DNA of 64,000 nt from Candidatus Bathyarchaeota archaeon (GTDB lineage: Archaea; Thermoproteota; Bathyarchaeia; Bathyarchaeales; Bathycorpusculaceae): NCBI GenBank assembly GCA_026014615.1, contig JAOZHZ010000004.1:186001-250000 (forward strand), read 5' to 3'. Both the position numbers and the translations under genes were made by a program. Positions 43,191 through 51,290 of this stretch are shown here, piece after piece (position 1 is the first letter of the stretch; each line of letters starts with the position of its first letter). The notes beneath the pieces are model-generated. The model ran no database searches and was not told the DNA's origin. It saw only the letters and a list, made by a program, of their open reading frames with translations.

Positions 43191-44402
43191 CTAAACTGCT
43201 GGTTCACTGTATCCTAATGTCTGTTTTGCTGCGCGTCCAAGGTCGTACAGGTAATTGATTTCTGTACCAAGGGCATCAAAATTTATAGGAGCAAAAATTG
43301 TGACGGCAACCTTTGTTTCTGGGTCGTACTGTGCTATGTTCAAATACCCCATGTGCCCACCATTGTGTCCGTAGCCTAAGCCTTCAACGTTGGTTGTACC
43401 AAGACCGTAGCCTTTGTTTATGTCCAGAAGTGGCGTAGTCATCAAATCTACCATGTCCGCGTTAAGACCTGCTTTCCCACTGTAGAGCAGCGAAACCCAT
43501 CTGTTGGTGTTGTTGAGTGTGGAAATAATGTTGCCTTCCGCTACGTGTGGGGACATGTTGTCAGAAGTATACTCATAGAATACGCCTTCAAAGTATGTGT
43601 AACCTTCCGCGAAAGGTTCAGGAATCAACTGGTCAGTCCCACTCACTGGAACAAACGTTTCTGAAAGCCCATTTGGTTCCAGCAAACGTTGCGCTACAAA
43701 GTCAGCGTAACTCATGCCTGATACGCGTTCAATAATTTTGCCCAGAATCGAATATCCAGTGTTGCTGTAGTGGTAATTTGTTCCCGGCGGGAAATATGAA
43801 AGCTGGTTTGATGCCGCCGCGCCCACAAGCTGATCAAAACTGAAAGTGCAGTCAGGGTCGAGTTCTTTGATGTAATCGGTGTAGACTGTTCCGGCGTACG
43901 GTGCTGAGGCGTTGTCGGGGATGGGGTCGTTGCTTACGTCAAAAACCCCTGCGGTATGCCCTAAAAGCTGCTTGATCGTTATTTGGTTCTTGTAGGGAAT
44001 ATCGTAGTCAGGTGTATCTGGAACATAAGCTAGTTCTCTGCCCTGAATATTATCTGTTATTTTATCGTCGATATGTAGCAGTCCTTCTTGATGTAGCAGA
44101 AGAATGGCTGCCGAAGTGAAGGTTTTAGTCACGCTTGCGACCCGGAAATGAGTATTCGCAGTGAGGTCGTTGTCTAAACCCGCCGAGACAAAAAAGTCTC
44201 CTTTTGGCGACGAAATTTTCATGGCTAGGTTGCCTTCGAAGTCTGGTTTGTCTGCAATGTATTGTTCCCATTGGGTTTCAATTAGGGTCTGCAGTTGGGG
44301 GGTATAGTCAGTTTGCGTAGGAACAAGGGCAAAATACGATGCCCCAGACAAAACGACTATAATGAGTACTGCAGCGATTATTACGGTAATTTTTTTATTC
44401 AC
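43191..44402 (-). CDS. Membrane-anchored serine beta-lactamase-fold hydrolase
   Basis: 403 residues. N-terminal membrane helix (about 5-27) and an extracellular class C beta-lactamase/D-aminopeptidase-like domain. Catalytic motifs: FRVASVTKTFTSAAILLLH (Ser90-x-x-Lys93), YHYSNTGYSILGKIIERVSG (Tyr-Ser-Asn) and YGHNGGHMGY (the HxGG/KTG equivalent). Such proteins in archaea are usually esterases or peptidases rather than lactamases. No operon partner. ATG start. Confidence 0.88.
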   Translation of the reverse strand: MNKKITVIIAAVLIIVVLSGASYFALVPTQTDYTPQLQTLIETQWEQYIADKPDFEGNLAMKISSPKGDFFVSAGLDNDLTANTHFRVASVTKTFTSAAILLLHQEGLLHIDDKITDNIQGRELAYVPDTPDYDIPYKNQITIKQLLGHTAGVFDVSNDPIPDNASAPYAGTVYTDYIKELDPDCTFSFDQLVGAAASNQLSYFPPGTNYHYSNTGYSILGKIIERVSGMSYADFVAQRLLEPNGLSETFVPVSGTDQLIPEPFAEGYTYFEGVFYEYTSDNMSPHVAEGNIISTLNNTNRWVSLLYSGKAGLNADMVDLMTTPLLDINKGYGLGTTNVEGLGYGHNGGHMGYLNIAQYDPETKVAVTIFAPINFDALGTEINYLYDLGRAAKQTLGYSEPAV

Positions 44403-44581
44403 TTATCTCCCGGTCTCCCAGTTTGGGATAGAGGACTGATGCTTTAAACTTTTAGGCTAAAAGAAGAGGACAAATTAATAATTGCAAGAAATAAGGGAAA
44501 CAAGTTCAGAAAAAGAACCTCTAAAAACGTCACGTAAAAGTTTAAATTCCGTCAAAAACAGCATATGTAAGGACACTCGTT

Positions 44582-44655
44582 GGGCCCGTAGCTCAGCTAG
44601 GTAGAGCGCCAGACTCATAATCTGTTGGTCGTTGGTTCAAGTCCGACCGGGCCCA
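44582..44655 (+). tRNA. tRNA with CAU anticodon (elongator Met, or Ile2)
   Basis: 74 nt plus encoded CCA to 44658. Acceptor GGGCCCG/CGGGCCC, D stem GCTC/GAGC, anticodon loop CTCATAA (anticodon 44616-44618), T arm GTTGG-TTCAAGT-CCGAC, discriminator A. Position 27-43 does not pair, so four stem pairs remain. The body resembles archaeal isoleucine-type tRNAs, so this may be the AUA-reading tRNA-Ile2 rather than tRNA-Met. It is not the initiator, which is expected to start AGC or GCG. Confidence 0.9.
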
Positions 44656-44658
44656 CCA

Positions 44659-45084
44659 AAAAGCATCAACCAAACACAGATGACGCCACAATTTCATTGC
44701 CAGTTATTGAAACAAACTATCATGCTGCTAATAAGCGTCCTAAAGAAAAACAGAAAGAGCGAAAAAGATTCTTTTTTATGCAAAACCGATTTTTTATTTG
44801 GTGCGTTTCTTCTTTTTCCGGGCTTTGTGCACGTTGCTAACTTGTTCGGTTGGATAATAATATGGAAGAGTGTTGTAGGCGCTTGGTGTATTTCGTTTCT
44901 TTTTGTCATGCGTTAGTCTATGCCATAACCGTTTCAGTTTCAACGACACACTTAATCAACCTATAACGTAACATACCGCTTTTGTTCACAATAATCTGTT
45001 CTTTCAAAGCAAAAAAAGAAAAAGTGTCAGCTACTTGAGTTGCCAGTCTGATTCCATAGACAACTATCCAATGGAAAAGCCAGT
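44659..45084. other. Non-coding stretch after the CAU tRNA
   Basis: I see no convincing gene or element on either strand; short open frames here are AT-rich and unlike proteins. It separates the tRNA from the convergent nitroreductase gene. Confidence 0.5.
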
Positions 45085-45702
45085 TTAGGGGTATATCCAT
45101 TTAATTTGGGCGTCTTTTTTGTTTGGTCCAATTTTCTCTAATGCAGTTGCCACTTCGGTGGGGGGGTTAACTTTGGGGTAGCCAAGCAGTATGGGCCCGT
45201 AAATTGCCTCGTCCGCTTTCAACTCTAGAGTTTGCGTCACTTCAGTGTTGCCTTTGACCATTGCGCCAAAACCTACGTAACAGCTTCCCAGACCCAAAGA
45301 TTCTGCGGCAATCATGATGTTCTCGCAGGCAAGCGCGCAGCTTACAGCATTATCAGCGGGACCTATCACAAAGACGATGGCAGGCGCATTGTAGTAGACT
45401 ACGTCTTTGGGTTCCTCCATCGCATTGTAGAGGCTCATCGCCATTTCATACAGTTCAAGGCTGATTGTTTTCATGCCCTCGATAGATTGTTTCCATATCG
45501 GAAACGTAGTCTGGAAAAGTTTCTGCTTGAAAGCCTGATCTTGAACCACAACAAACCGCCAAGGTTGAGAACGCGTCATCGACGTATACGGAGCTTGATT
45601 GCCAGCCTCAACAATCATGTTAAGGACCTCTTTTGGAACTGGTTTTTCCTCAAAACATCGTGTGGACCGTCGGTGGTTTATGGCTTCAATAACTGAGTTC
45701 AT
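45085..45702 (-). CDS. Nitroreductase-family FMN oxidoreductase
   Basis: 205 residues from ATG 45702, with GGAG 7 bases upstream (the open frame reaches 45765). FMN-binding signature AINHRRSTRCFEEKPVPKEV (about 6-25), APYTSMTRSQPWRFVVV, and the C-terminal GPILLGYP. These small flavoproteins reduce nitroaromatics, quinones or flavins with NAD(P)H; the actual substrate cannot be inferred. No partner gene adjacent. Confidence 0.9.
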   Translation of the reverse strand: MNSVIEAINHRRSTRCFEEKPVPKEVLNMIVEAGNQAPYTSMTRSQPWRFVVVQDQAFKQKLFQTTFPIWKQSIEGMKTISLELYEMAMSLYNAMEEPKDVVYYNAPAIVFVIGPADNAVSCALACENIMIAAESLGLGSCYVGFGAMVKGNTEVTQTLELKADEAIYGPILLGYPKVNPPTEVATALEKIGPNKKDAQIKWIYP

Positions 45703-45799
45703 AAACAATCTCCGCTGGTAACTATACCCAAAAAGGCATAAAAGCATTGTGAACTTTTTAATCAATCACCTTTTATGCAATTATTCCAGTATTTTTCTT

Positions 45800-45972
45800 A
45801 TGACAGATGATAAAGACGACAAAAGCACATGGGCTATTGGCGGAGGCGTAATTGCAGGACTCGGCGTCGGATTCTTTTCCTACCAAGCAATCCGTTAGCC
45901 TTCGTTGGATCCAGGCTCTTGGGGTTAGGCGTGGGTCTGGTGGTAACTTCCATAATTTCACGCAAAAAATAG
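45800..45972 (+). pseudogene. Frameshifted two-helix small membrane protein
   Basis: ATG 45800 opens MTDDKDDKSTWAIGGGVIAG and stops at TAG after 32 residues. Adding one T to the run at about 45873 joins it to FLPSNPLAFVGSRLLGLG and on to RKK, stop 45970, giving an apparently intact 57-residue protein with two membrane helices. The one-base loss in a T run suggests either a recent frameshift or a sequencing error. No family recognised. Confidence 0.45.
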
Positions 45973-45994
45973 CAGCAACGGAACTTCAGGAAAG

Positions 45995-46504
45995 CTAAAG
46001 CAGTTTCTTCAGTTTTACCAGCTTTGATTTCAGGAAACCCACCCAGTCGGGCGTAAAAATGGAAATGCAGGCTAACACGAAGTTTATGGGAAAAACCAAT
46101 ACATGCTCAAATATGTTACTGCCATACGGTCCCATGATAAATAGGTAATACCCAAAGAACTGAAAAGCAGACCAAGCCGCCGTCCACACAAGCACCCCCA
46201 CAAGCCTGCGAAGATACACCGCACGCCAGCTTTCAGCCTTGCCCTTGCAGTAGCCGAAGAAAACTTCTCCTGCGATGCCGCCCGCGCCGCCCGGAAAGAA
46301 ACTGTTGACTATGAGTTTCTCCAAAAAGTTGCCCGGAATAAAATGTCCAATCCAGAAACCCGGAAAATTCAGAAAAGGAATCACTATGCTTCCCGTGCTA
46401 AACCGAATTGCCGCTGGAATAGCATAAATGACTACGCCCGCTAGTTGCCAAATCCAGAATCTGCGGCTTTTCAGCGTGGCTGTGGCGGCGCTGCGTAAAT
46501 TCAT
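45995..46504 (-). CDS. Hypothetical membrane protein
   Basis: 169 residues with about four membrane segments, at roughly 18-36, 60-85, 97-122 and 130-150. Notable features are SFFPGGAGGIAGEVFFGYCKGKAESWR in the middle and a basic C-terminal tail. I do not recognise the family. It is upstream of, and on the same strand as, no close partner. ATG start. Confidence 0.65.
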   Translation of the reverse strand: MNLRSAATATLKSRRFWIWQLAGVVIYAIPAAIRFSTGSIVIPFLNFPGFWIGHFIPGNFLEKLIVNSFFPGGAGGIAGEVFFGYCKGKAESWRAVYLRRLVGVLVWTAAWSAFQFFGYYLFIMGPYGSNIFEHVLVFPINFVLACISIFTPDWVGFLKSKLVKLKKLL

Positions 46505-46586
46505 ACTGCAAAGTTGGGTTTACATGTTAAAAGGCTTGCTTGAAAAAAGGATAAAGAAAAAGGGGCTGCGGGTAAGTAGGTTGTTT

Positions 46587-47060
46587 TCATCGTTTTAGTT
46601 GATTAATCAGCGTTGCAACTTTTGCGCCTAGTTCTTCGCAGACTTTGAGGTCTTCAGGTTGGGGTGCGCCTTTAACTGCGGCTCCGTAATGGCTACCTGC
46701 GGCGTTGCCCTGAATTATCATGCCGTGGACCAGCATAGCCTGCAGTATGCTCAGGAGGGTGGTTTCTGCACCGCTGGCTGCTCCGCCGCTGCTGGTGAAC
46801 GCTGCCCCCACTTTGCCAGTAAGCTTAGTGTGCAGCTCGACTGAGTCGTCGATGGCTTGTTTGAGTTTGCCGGACATTTGCCCATAGTAAGTGGGTGAGC
46901 CCATAATAATACCGTCTGCTTCTTGTAAGTCCTTGTTAACAACCTTTTCTGCTCGTTTCACCGTGACTTCGGCGCCTGAGTTTTGGGCGCCTTTGGCTAT
47001 TGCGTGAGCCATCTTTTCAGTACTTCCAGTTTTTGAGTCGAAAACTACTACAATCTTCAT
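46587..47060 (-). CDS. Flavodoxin / WrbA-like FMN protein
   Basis: 157 residues from ATG 47060, with AGGATGA 5 bases before; the frame reaches 47093. FMN phosphate loop VFDSKTGSTEKMAHAIAKGA (about 6-25), GIIMGSPTYYGQMSGKLKQA and AAFTSSGGAASGAETTLLSI, typical of flavodoxin/NAD(P)H:quinone oxidoreductases of the WrbA type. A likely electron carrier or quinone reductase. It is divergent from the secreted protein at 47162. Confidence 0.9.
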   Translation of the reverse strand: MKIVVVFDSKTGSTEKMAHAIAKGAQNSGAEVTVKRAEKVVNKDLQEADGIIMGSPTYYGQMSGKLKQAIDDSVELHTKLTGKVGAAFTSSGGAASGAETTLLSILQAMLVHGMIIQGNAAGSHYGAAVKGAPQPEDLKVCEELGAKVATLINQLKR

Positions 47061-47161
47061 GATTTTCATCCTCTTAAGACAAATGGTTGGCATGATATTT
47101 TTGCGTTTTCAGCAAGAAAACCTTATTTCTCTACGGCCTCAAATATTTATGGAGAGAGACC

Positions 47162-48367
47162 ATGAAGTTTAAAGGTTTACCGCTACTGGTTCCGTTGCTA
47201 ATCGCTTTTGTGGCAGTACCAGTTACGTACTTGTCCTACACAACGTGGGGCACAAACTCTGAACCAGACTTCTATTTCGGCGTTTCCTACGGACTAAACA
47301 GCACCCAAGGAGCAAAAAGTCTCATCGACAAAGTTAAAGACTACACCAACCTGTTTCTCATCAACTCGTGGGACATAACCATCAACGAATCAGCCCTTAC
47401 CGAAGTCGCTGACTACGCCGCAGACGCCGACCTGCACTTCATGGTTTACTTCTCATTCATATCCAACCAAACCTACTCATGGCACCAAACCTGGTTGGAC
47501 AACGCAGAGCACCGGTGGGGAGACAAATTCCTCGGCGTATACCTTTACGATGAACCAGGCGGATGGCAAATCGAACAAGGACAATGGAACAACGGAACAA
47601 CCGTAAAGAAATTGTTCCAGAACACATCATCGCCACAAGAGGCGGCAGAAAAGTTCGTTGGCTTAGGCACATCGCCTAACTATAACAGCATGAACGACCT
47701 TAAACGCCGCGGCATCCCTGCCTTCACGTCTGACTTTGCACTGTACTGGTACGACTACATGGCGGGTTACAGCAGCGTCTTTGTCGAGCTCGGATGGAAC
47801 AACAGTCGCGTACAACAAATTGCACTTTGCAGGGGAGCCGCCCAATCGATGGGGCGCGACTGGGGCGCCATCATCACCTGGACGTACATGCAGCCACCCT
47901 ACATCGCCAGCGGACCCGAAATCCTGCAAGACATGCACACAGCCTACGAGGCAGGAGCCAAATACATCACAGTCTTCGACTGGGCAAAAAATGCAGAAGG
48001 CAACGCGCACAGTATCTTAACTGAAGAGCACTTTGCAGCTATGCAGCAGTTCTGGAACTACACCCAAAACACACCCCAAGACACACAGACAATAGAGGCA
48101 AAGGTGGCGTTGATGCTTCCCGAGTATTATGGCGGAGGATTAAGATGGGCAGACGACAACGTTTGGGGACCCACCAACCTGACATGGCGCGCCAGTTGGC
48201 CCGAGGATACCCAGACACCGTTGATATGGACCAACCTGAACAAACTCTCCGACGAATACGGCTTAGAGTTAAACGTAATCTTTGACGGCCACCACACAGC
48301 CGACTTGATGAAGCAGTACTCTAAGGTTTACCTGTGGAACGAAAACATAACTAACCCACAGCCTTGA
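47162..48367 (+). CDS. Secreted TIM-barrel (glycosidase-like) protein
   Basis: 401 residues, with an N-terminal signal/anchor (about 5-25). The sequence shows repeated beta-alpha units: FYFGVSYGLNSTQGAKSLID, TNLFLINSWDITIN, LHFMVYFSFIS, KFLGVYLYDEPGGWQIE (acidic pair Asp-Glu after a strand), GIPAFTSDFALYWYDYM, WGAIITWTYMQPPYI and AKYITVFDWAKNAEGN. This fits a glycoside-hydrolase-like barrel with candidate catalytic Asp/Glu at the DEPG and DWAKNAEG strands, but I cannot place it in a numbered family. The ATG is preceded by GGAGAGAG. Its end overlaps the convergent polyferredoxin gene by 17 bases. Confidence 0.75.
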   Translation: MKFKGLPLLVPLLIAFVAVPVTYLSYTTWGTNSEPDFYFGVSYGLNSTQGAKSLIDKVKDYTNLFLINSWDITINESALTEVADYAADADLHFMVYFSFISNQTYSWHQTWLDNAEHRWGDKFLGVYLYDEPGGWQIEQGQWNNGTTVKKLFQNTSSPQEAAEKFVGLGTSPNYNSMNDLKRRGIPAFTSDFALYWYDYMAGYSSVFVELGWNNSRVQQIALCRGAAQSMGRDWGAIITWTYMQPPYIASGPEILQDMHTAYEAGAKYITVFDWAKNAEGNAHSILTEEHFAAMQQFWNYTQNTPQDTQTIEAKVALMLPEYYGGGLRWADDNVWGPTNLTWRASWPEDTQTPLIWTNLNKLSDEYGLELNVIFDGHHTADLMKQYSKVYLWNENITNPQP

Positions 48368-49562
48368 CGGGAGGCTTCTTCGGTTTCCTGTTCCGTAGCC
48401 GTTTAAGCCATTCGTAAGCCTCCGACTTACCAACGACTTCAACCCGAACGGCGTCCCGGTCACATTCAATGTAGCACTCAAAGCATTTGGTGCATCGGAC
48501 AAGGGAGCCGCCGCCAACTAAATTTATGCCTTGGGGACAAACTTTCTCACAGTTCTTCGCATCCAACTGACGACACGCCCCACAATAACCCAAATGATAA
48601 TCCTCGCAGTTTTTGGGGCAGCCTTTCACGATGCAATTACTGGCGTCCACCTTAGGCTTCAAAAGGGGGCTAACTGAGCCCGCAACGTTTAGGGTAACGC
48701 CTACGGGGCAGATTTTCCTGCAAAAAAACCGTTTCTCTCTTAAACTAAGCAGAACCGCCGCCAACGGAATCACAGAAAGCTCCAGAAGGATGGGCATCAT
48801 CTGCCCCGTTATCGAAGTCCAAGCTTTCAGGTGAAACATACCGCGAGTAATAACGCCGATGGGACAGACAGCGCAGAAAACGGGAAACCTGAGCACAGCA
48901 GAGCCGACCAAAGACGAAATAATTATGCCGCTTGCTGCTACGCCCCCGAATTTATTGTTCAGCAGTCGCCCAAAGGGACATGTCGGACAAGCCGCTGTAC
49001 TCATCGCGGAAGCCTGTTTTGCCGCTTCTTTCTCTTTACTGTGTTGGAAGCGTTTTTGGCGTTTTGCGTCTAAGCTCCGCAAGAAGGTTGAGACCAGTTT
49101 ATCAAAACTGTCAATTATTGTGCCAAGGGGGCAAACCCAACTGCAAAAAAAGTTACCCAGCAAAAAGACAGGAACCAGAAAAAGAAGCAAAGCAAGAACG
49201 GTCCAAAGAAAATGTTCTACGCCTACGAACCCTGTTACCAAAACCTGCAGTCCTCCAAAAGGGCAGATTAGCCACGCTGCGGGACCAATCTCGCCGTAAG
49301 CGTAGGTTTCTATGCTGCACACAGATTGCCCGAAAGGCAAAGTGAAAAGAGGTTGACCCAACCCGCCGAAGAGGAAGCTGTAGACGGGCAGACGGGGAGC
49401 CAAAGCGAAGTAAGCGAGGGGAGCCACGAAGAAAATTAGAAATGCCGCTTTACTTGCCCATCTGGCATACCGTACAAGTTTTCGCCGATTGCCTTTCTTT
49501 TTTATCAACACGGTCCCCAAAGGCGTTCCAAACAACATTGGAGGGTACGGACTCTTCCTCAT
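48351..49562 (-). CDS. Polyferredoxin membrane protein (NapH/MauN-like)
   Basis: 403 residues with about five membrane segments and at least three CxxxCP turns: FFCSWVCPLG (about 136-145), FCAVCPIG (about 228-235) and FFCRKICPVG (about 275-284), plus TAACPTCPFG. The soluble end has CIVKGCPKNC, CGACRQLDAKNCEKVCP and a cluster CTKCFECYIECD. More Cys-rich than the two polyferredoxins at 6510 and 8307, and not closely similar. It probably feeds electrons from the membrane to soluble ferredoxins. Neighbours: a convergent secreted protein and an M24 peptidase. Confidence 0.85.
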   Translation of the reverse strand: MRKSPYPPMLFGTPLGTVLIKKKGNRRKLVRYARWASKAAFLIFFVAPLAYFALAPRLPVYSFLFGGLGQPLFTLPFGQSVCSIETYAYGEIGPAAWLICPFGGLQVLVTGFVGVEHFLWTVLALLLFLVPVFLLGNFFCSWVCPLGTIIDSFDKLVSTFLRSLDAKRQKRFQHSKEKEAAKQASAMSTAACPTCPFGRLLNNKFGGVAASGIIISSLVGSAVLRFPVFCAVCPIGVITRGMFHLKAWTSITGQMMPILLELSVIPLAAVLLSLREKRFFCRKICPVGVTLNVAGSVSPLLKPKVDASNCIVKGCPKNCEDYHLGYCGACRQLDAKNCEKVCPQGINLVGGGSLVRCTKCFECYIECDRDAVRVEVVGKSEAYEWLKRLRNRKPKKPPVKAVG

Positions 49563-49625
49563 GACAAAAGGGAGCCGTGAATTAGAAATATCTTTCCAAA
49601 ATCCACTCTTCAGACCGAAAAAAGG

Positions 49626-50696
49626 TTATTTCTTGCTCAGGTTGTAGGGTCCAACCGTGAGTTTCTCTGCCCCACCTTCCAGCACCAGCACAGTATCCTC
49701 TATTCGCACGCCGCCAAAACCTGGGATATAAATTCCCGGCTCGACCGTCACCACATTCCCAGCAGCCAAAACGTCTTTGCTTGCTGAGTTCAGGTACGGG
49801 GGCTCATGGACTTCCAAACCGACACCGTGACCCAACCGATGCACAAAAAACTCGCCGTAACCAGCCGACGCGATGACCTGCCGAGCCACCGCATCCACTT
49901 GCGCTACGGGCACCCCAGCCTTAATTACCTCAAAAGCCTTCTGCTGAGCCGCCTTAACGACAGCTTGGATTCGCTGCTGCTTCTCCGACGGCTTCCCCAC
50001 AACAAACGTACGTGACATATCAGAACAGTAATAGTTGAAGGTCGCCCCGATATCCACAACAACAAGGTCGCCTTCGCGGATTTCCCGACCTGAACAACCA
50101 CCATGAGGAAACGCCGAATATACACCTGAAGCTACGATTGTTTCAAAAGCCGTCGAACCAGCCCCACGCCTACGCATAGCGTATTCAATTTCCCCCGCTA
50201 CCTCACACTCCTTCACACCCGACTTAATCGATTCAGCGGCTGCTTCCACGCCCACACTGGTAATTTGGGCTGCTTTACGCATAAGCTCGAGTTCCTGCGG
50301 GTCTTTTACTGCGCGAAGCGCCTGCACAAAGACGTCGTTAACTTCAAGCGCGATTTCGGGGGCAAGCTCTTTGGTTAGTGTGTGCCATGTTTTGACGCCT
50401 ATGTTGTCGACTGCGAGTTTTCGGATTCTGGAGGTCTTGGCTTGAATGGCGATTTTTGTCAGGAGGTTTTCGTCGCCGCGAACCAAGTGCACGTCGAAGC
50501 CTTTGCATTCGGCTTTTGCCTGCTCATAGTTCACCCCGTAAACGTAAACCACAGCTTCGCCGTCGGGAGGGATAAGGAGAGCGGTGGCACCGGGAACCCC
50601 CAAAAAATAAAGCATGTTGTAACTGTTGAAGAGTAAGTAACCATCAAAGCCGTCGCTTGTGAAAGCATTTTTTCTGAGTTGGTCAACTCGCGTCAA
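49626..50696 (-). CDS. M24-family peptidase (Xaa-Pro dipeptidase type)
   Basis: 356 residues. The N-terminal creatinase-like domain (1-125) precedes the pita-bread catalytic domain. Metal ligands visible: VVVDIGATFNYYCSDMSRTF (two Asp), FFVHRLGHGVGLEVHEPPYL (His), TVEPGIYIPGFGGVRIEDTV (two Glu). Cleaves dipeptides or oligopeptides with Pro at P1', releasing the N-terminal residue, probably in peptide recycling. ATG start; no operon link. Confidence 0.92.
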   Translation of the reverse strand: MTRVDQLRKNAFTSDGFDGYLLFNSYNMLYFLGVPGATALLIPPDGEAVVYVYGVNYEQAKAECKGFDVHLVRGDENLLTKIAIQAKTSRIRKLAVDNIGVKTWHTLTKELAPEIALEVNDVFVQALRAVKDPQELELMRKAAQITSVGVEAAAESIKSGVKECEVAGEIEYAMRRRGAGSTAFETIVASGVYSAFPHGGCSGREIREGDLVVVDIGATFNYYCSDMSRTFVVGKPSEKQQRIQAVVKAAQQKAFEVIKAGVPVAQVDAVARQVIASAGYGEFFVHRLGHGVGLEVHEPPYLNSASKDVLAAGNVVTVEPGIYIPGFGGVRIEDTVLVLEGGAEKLTVGPYNLSKK

Positions 50697-50794
50697 GACA
50701 TCTCCCTGCTGAAGAAAAGCGCAGTTAGGGTTTAAGGTTTACCGTTTAAAGTTGAACAAAAGTTGGAGAGGGAAAAGCCCTCTTGGTTTGGATG

Positions 50795-51286
50795 CTATCG
50801 CTTTTCTTGGAATAGCTTTCGGATAGCGCTGATTCTTGCCTTCTGCGCCAACACGTCGCTTGTCACAATGGTTAGCGCTTCTTCGGGGCACCACTTTACA
50901 CATTGTGGGCCGTCTTCGTTGTCCTTGCAGAGGTCACAGCTGTAAACGGTTTTGGTTTCTGGGTGCAGCATCATTGCGCCGTAGTCGCAGGCTTCGATGC
51001 ACCAGCCGCATCCGTTGCATTTGTCTTTGTCAATCAGGATGATGCCTGTTTCCTCAGACTGCGTCAAAGCCTCACGGGGGCATGCGTCTATGCATGCGGG
51101 TTCTTCGCAGAGCCTGCAGGTGACAGCCATGTTCACAACTTGGTTTTGGCGTACAGTGCGTATGCGTGATTTGATGGGATTGAAGGCTTTCTCTTTGTTA
51201 TATGAGCAAGCGTATTCGCAGATTTGGCAGCCGACGCATTTGTCAGGGTCGCATGAAACGAATTTTCTTTCGTGAATTTTTACCAT
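50795..51286 (-). CDS. Four-cluster ferredoxin partner of AOR 1
   Basis: 163 residues from ATG 51286, with GGAGG 9 bases upstream, inside the AOR stop region. About sixteen Cys in four [4Fe-4S] sites: CVGCQICEYAC, CRLCEEPACIDACP, CNGCGWCIEAC and CDLCKDNEDGPQCVKWCP. This is the NarH/DMSO-reductase-type electron-transfer subunit layout, and it starts 4 bases after the AOR 1 stop at 51291. It likely accepts electrons from the AOR and passes them to soluble ferredoxin. A paralogue serves the second AOR. Confidence 0.92.
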   Translation of the reverse strand: MVKIHERKFVSCDPDKCVGCQICEYACSYNKEKAFNPIKSRIRTVRQNQVVNMAVTCRLCEEPACIDACPREALTQSEETGIILIDKDKCNGCGWCIEACDYGAMMLHPETKTVYSCDLCKDNEDGPQCVKWCPEEALTIVTSDVLAQKARISAIRKLFQEKR

Positions 51287-51290
51287 CTTG

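Noticed and set aside
45232..45696. 154-residue open frame opposite the nitroreductase
   Set aside because: Shadow of the nitroreductase gene; no ribosome site and no recognisable features.
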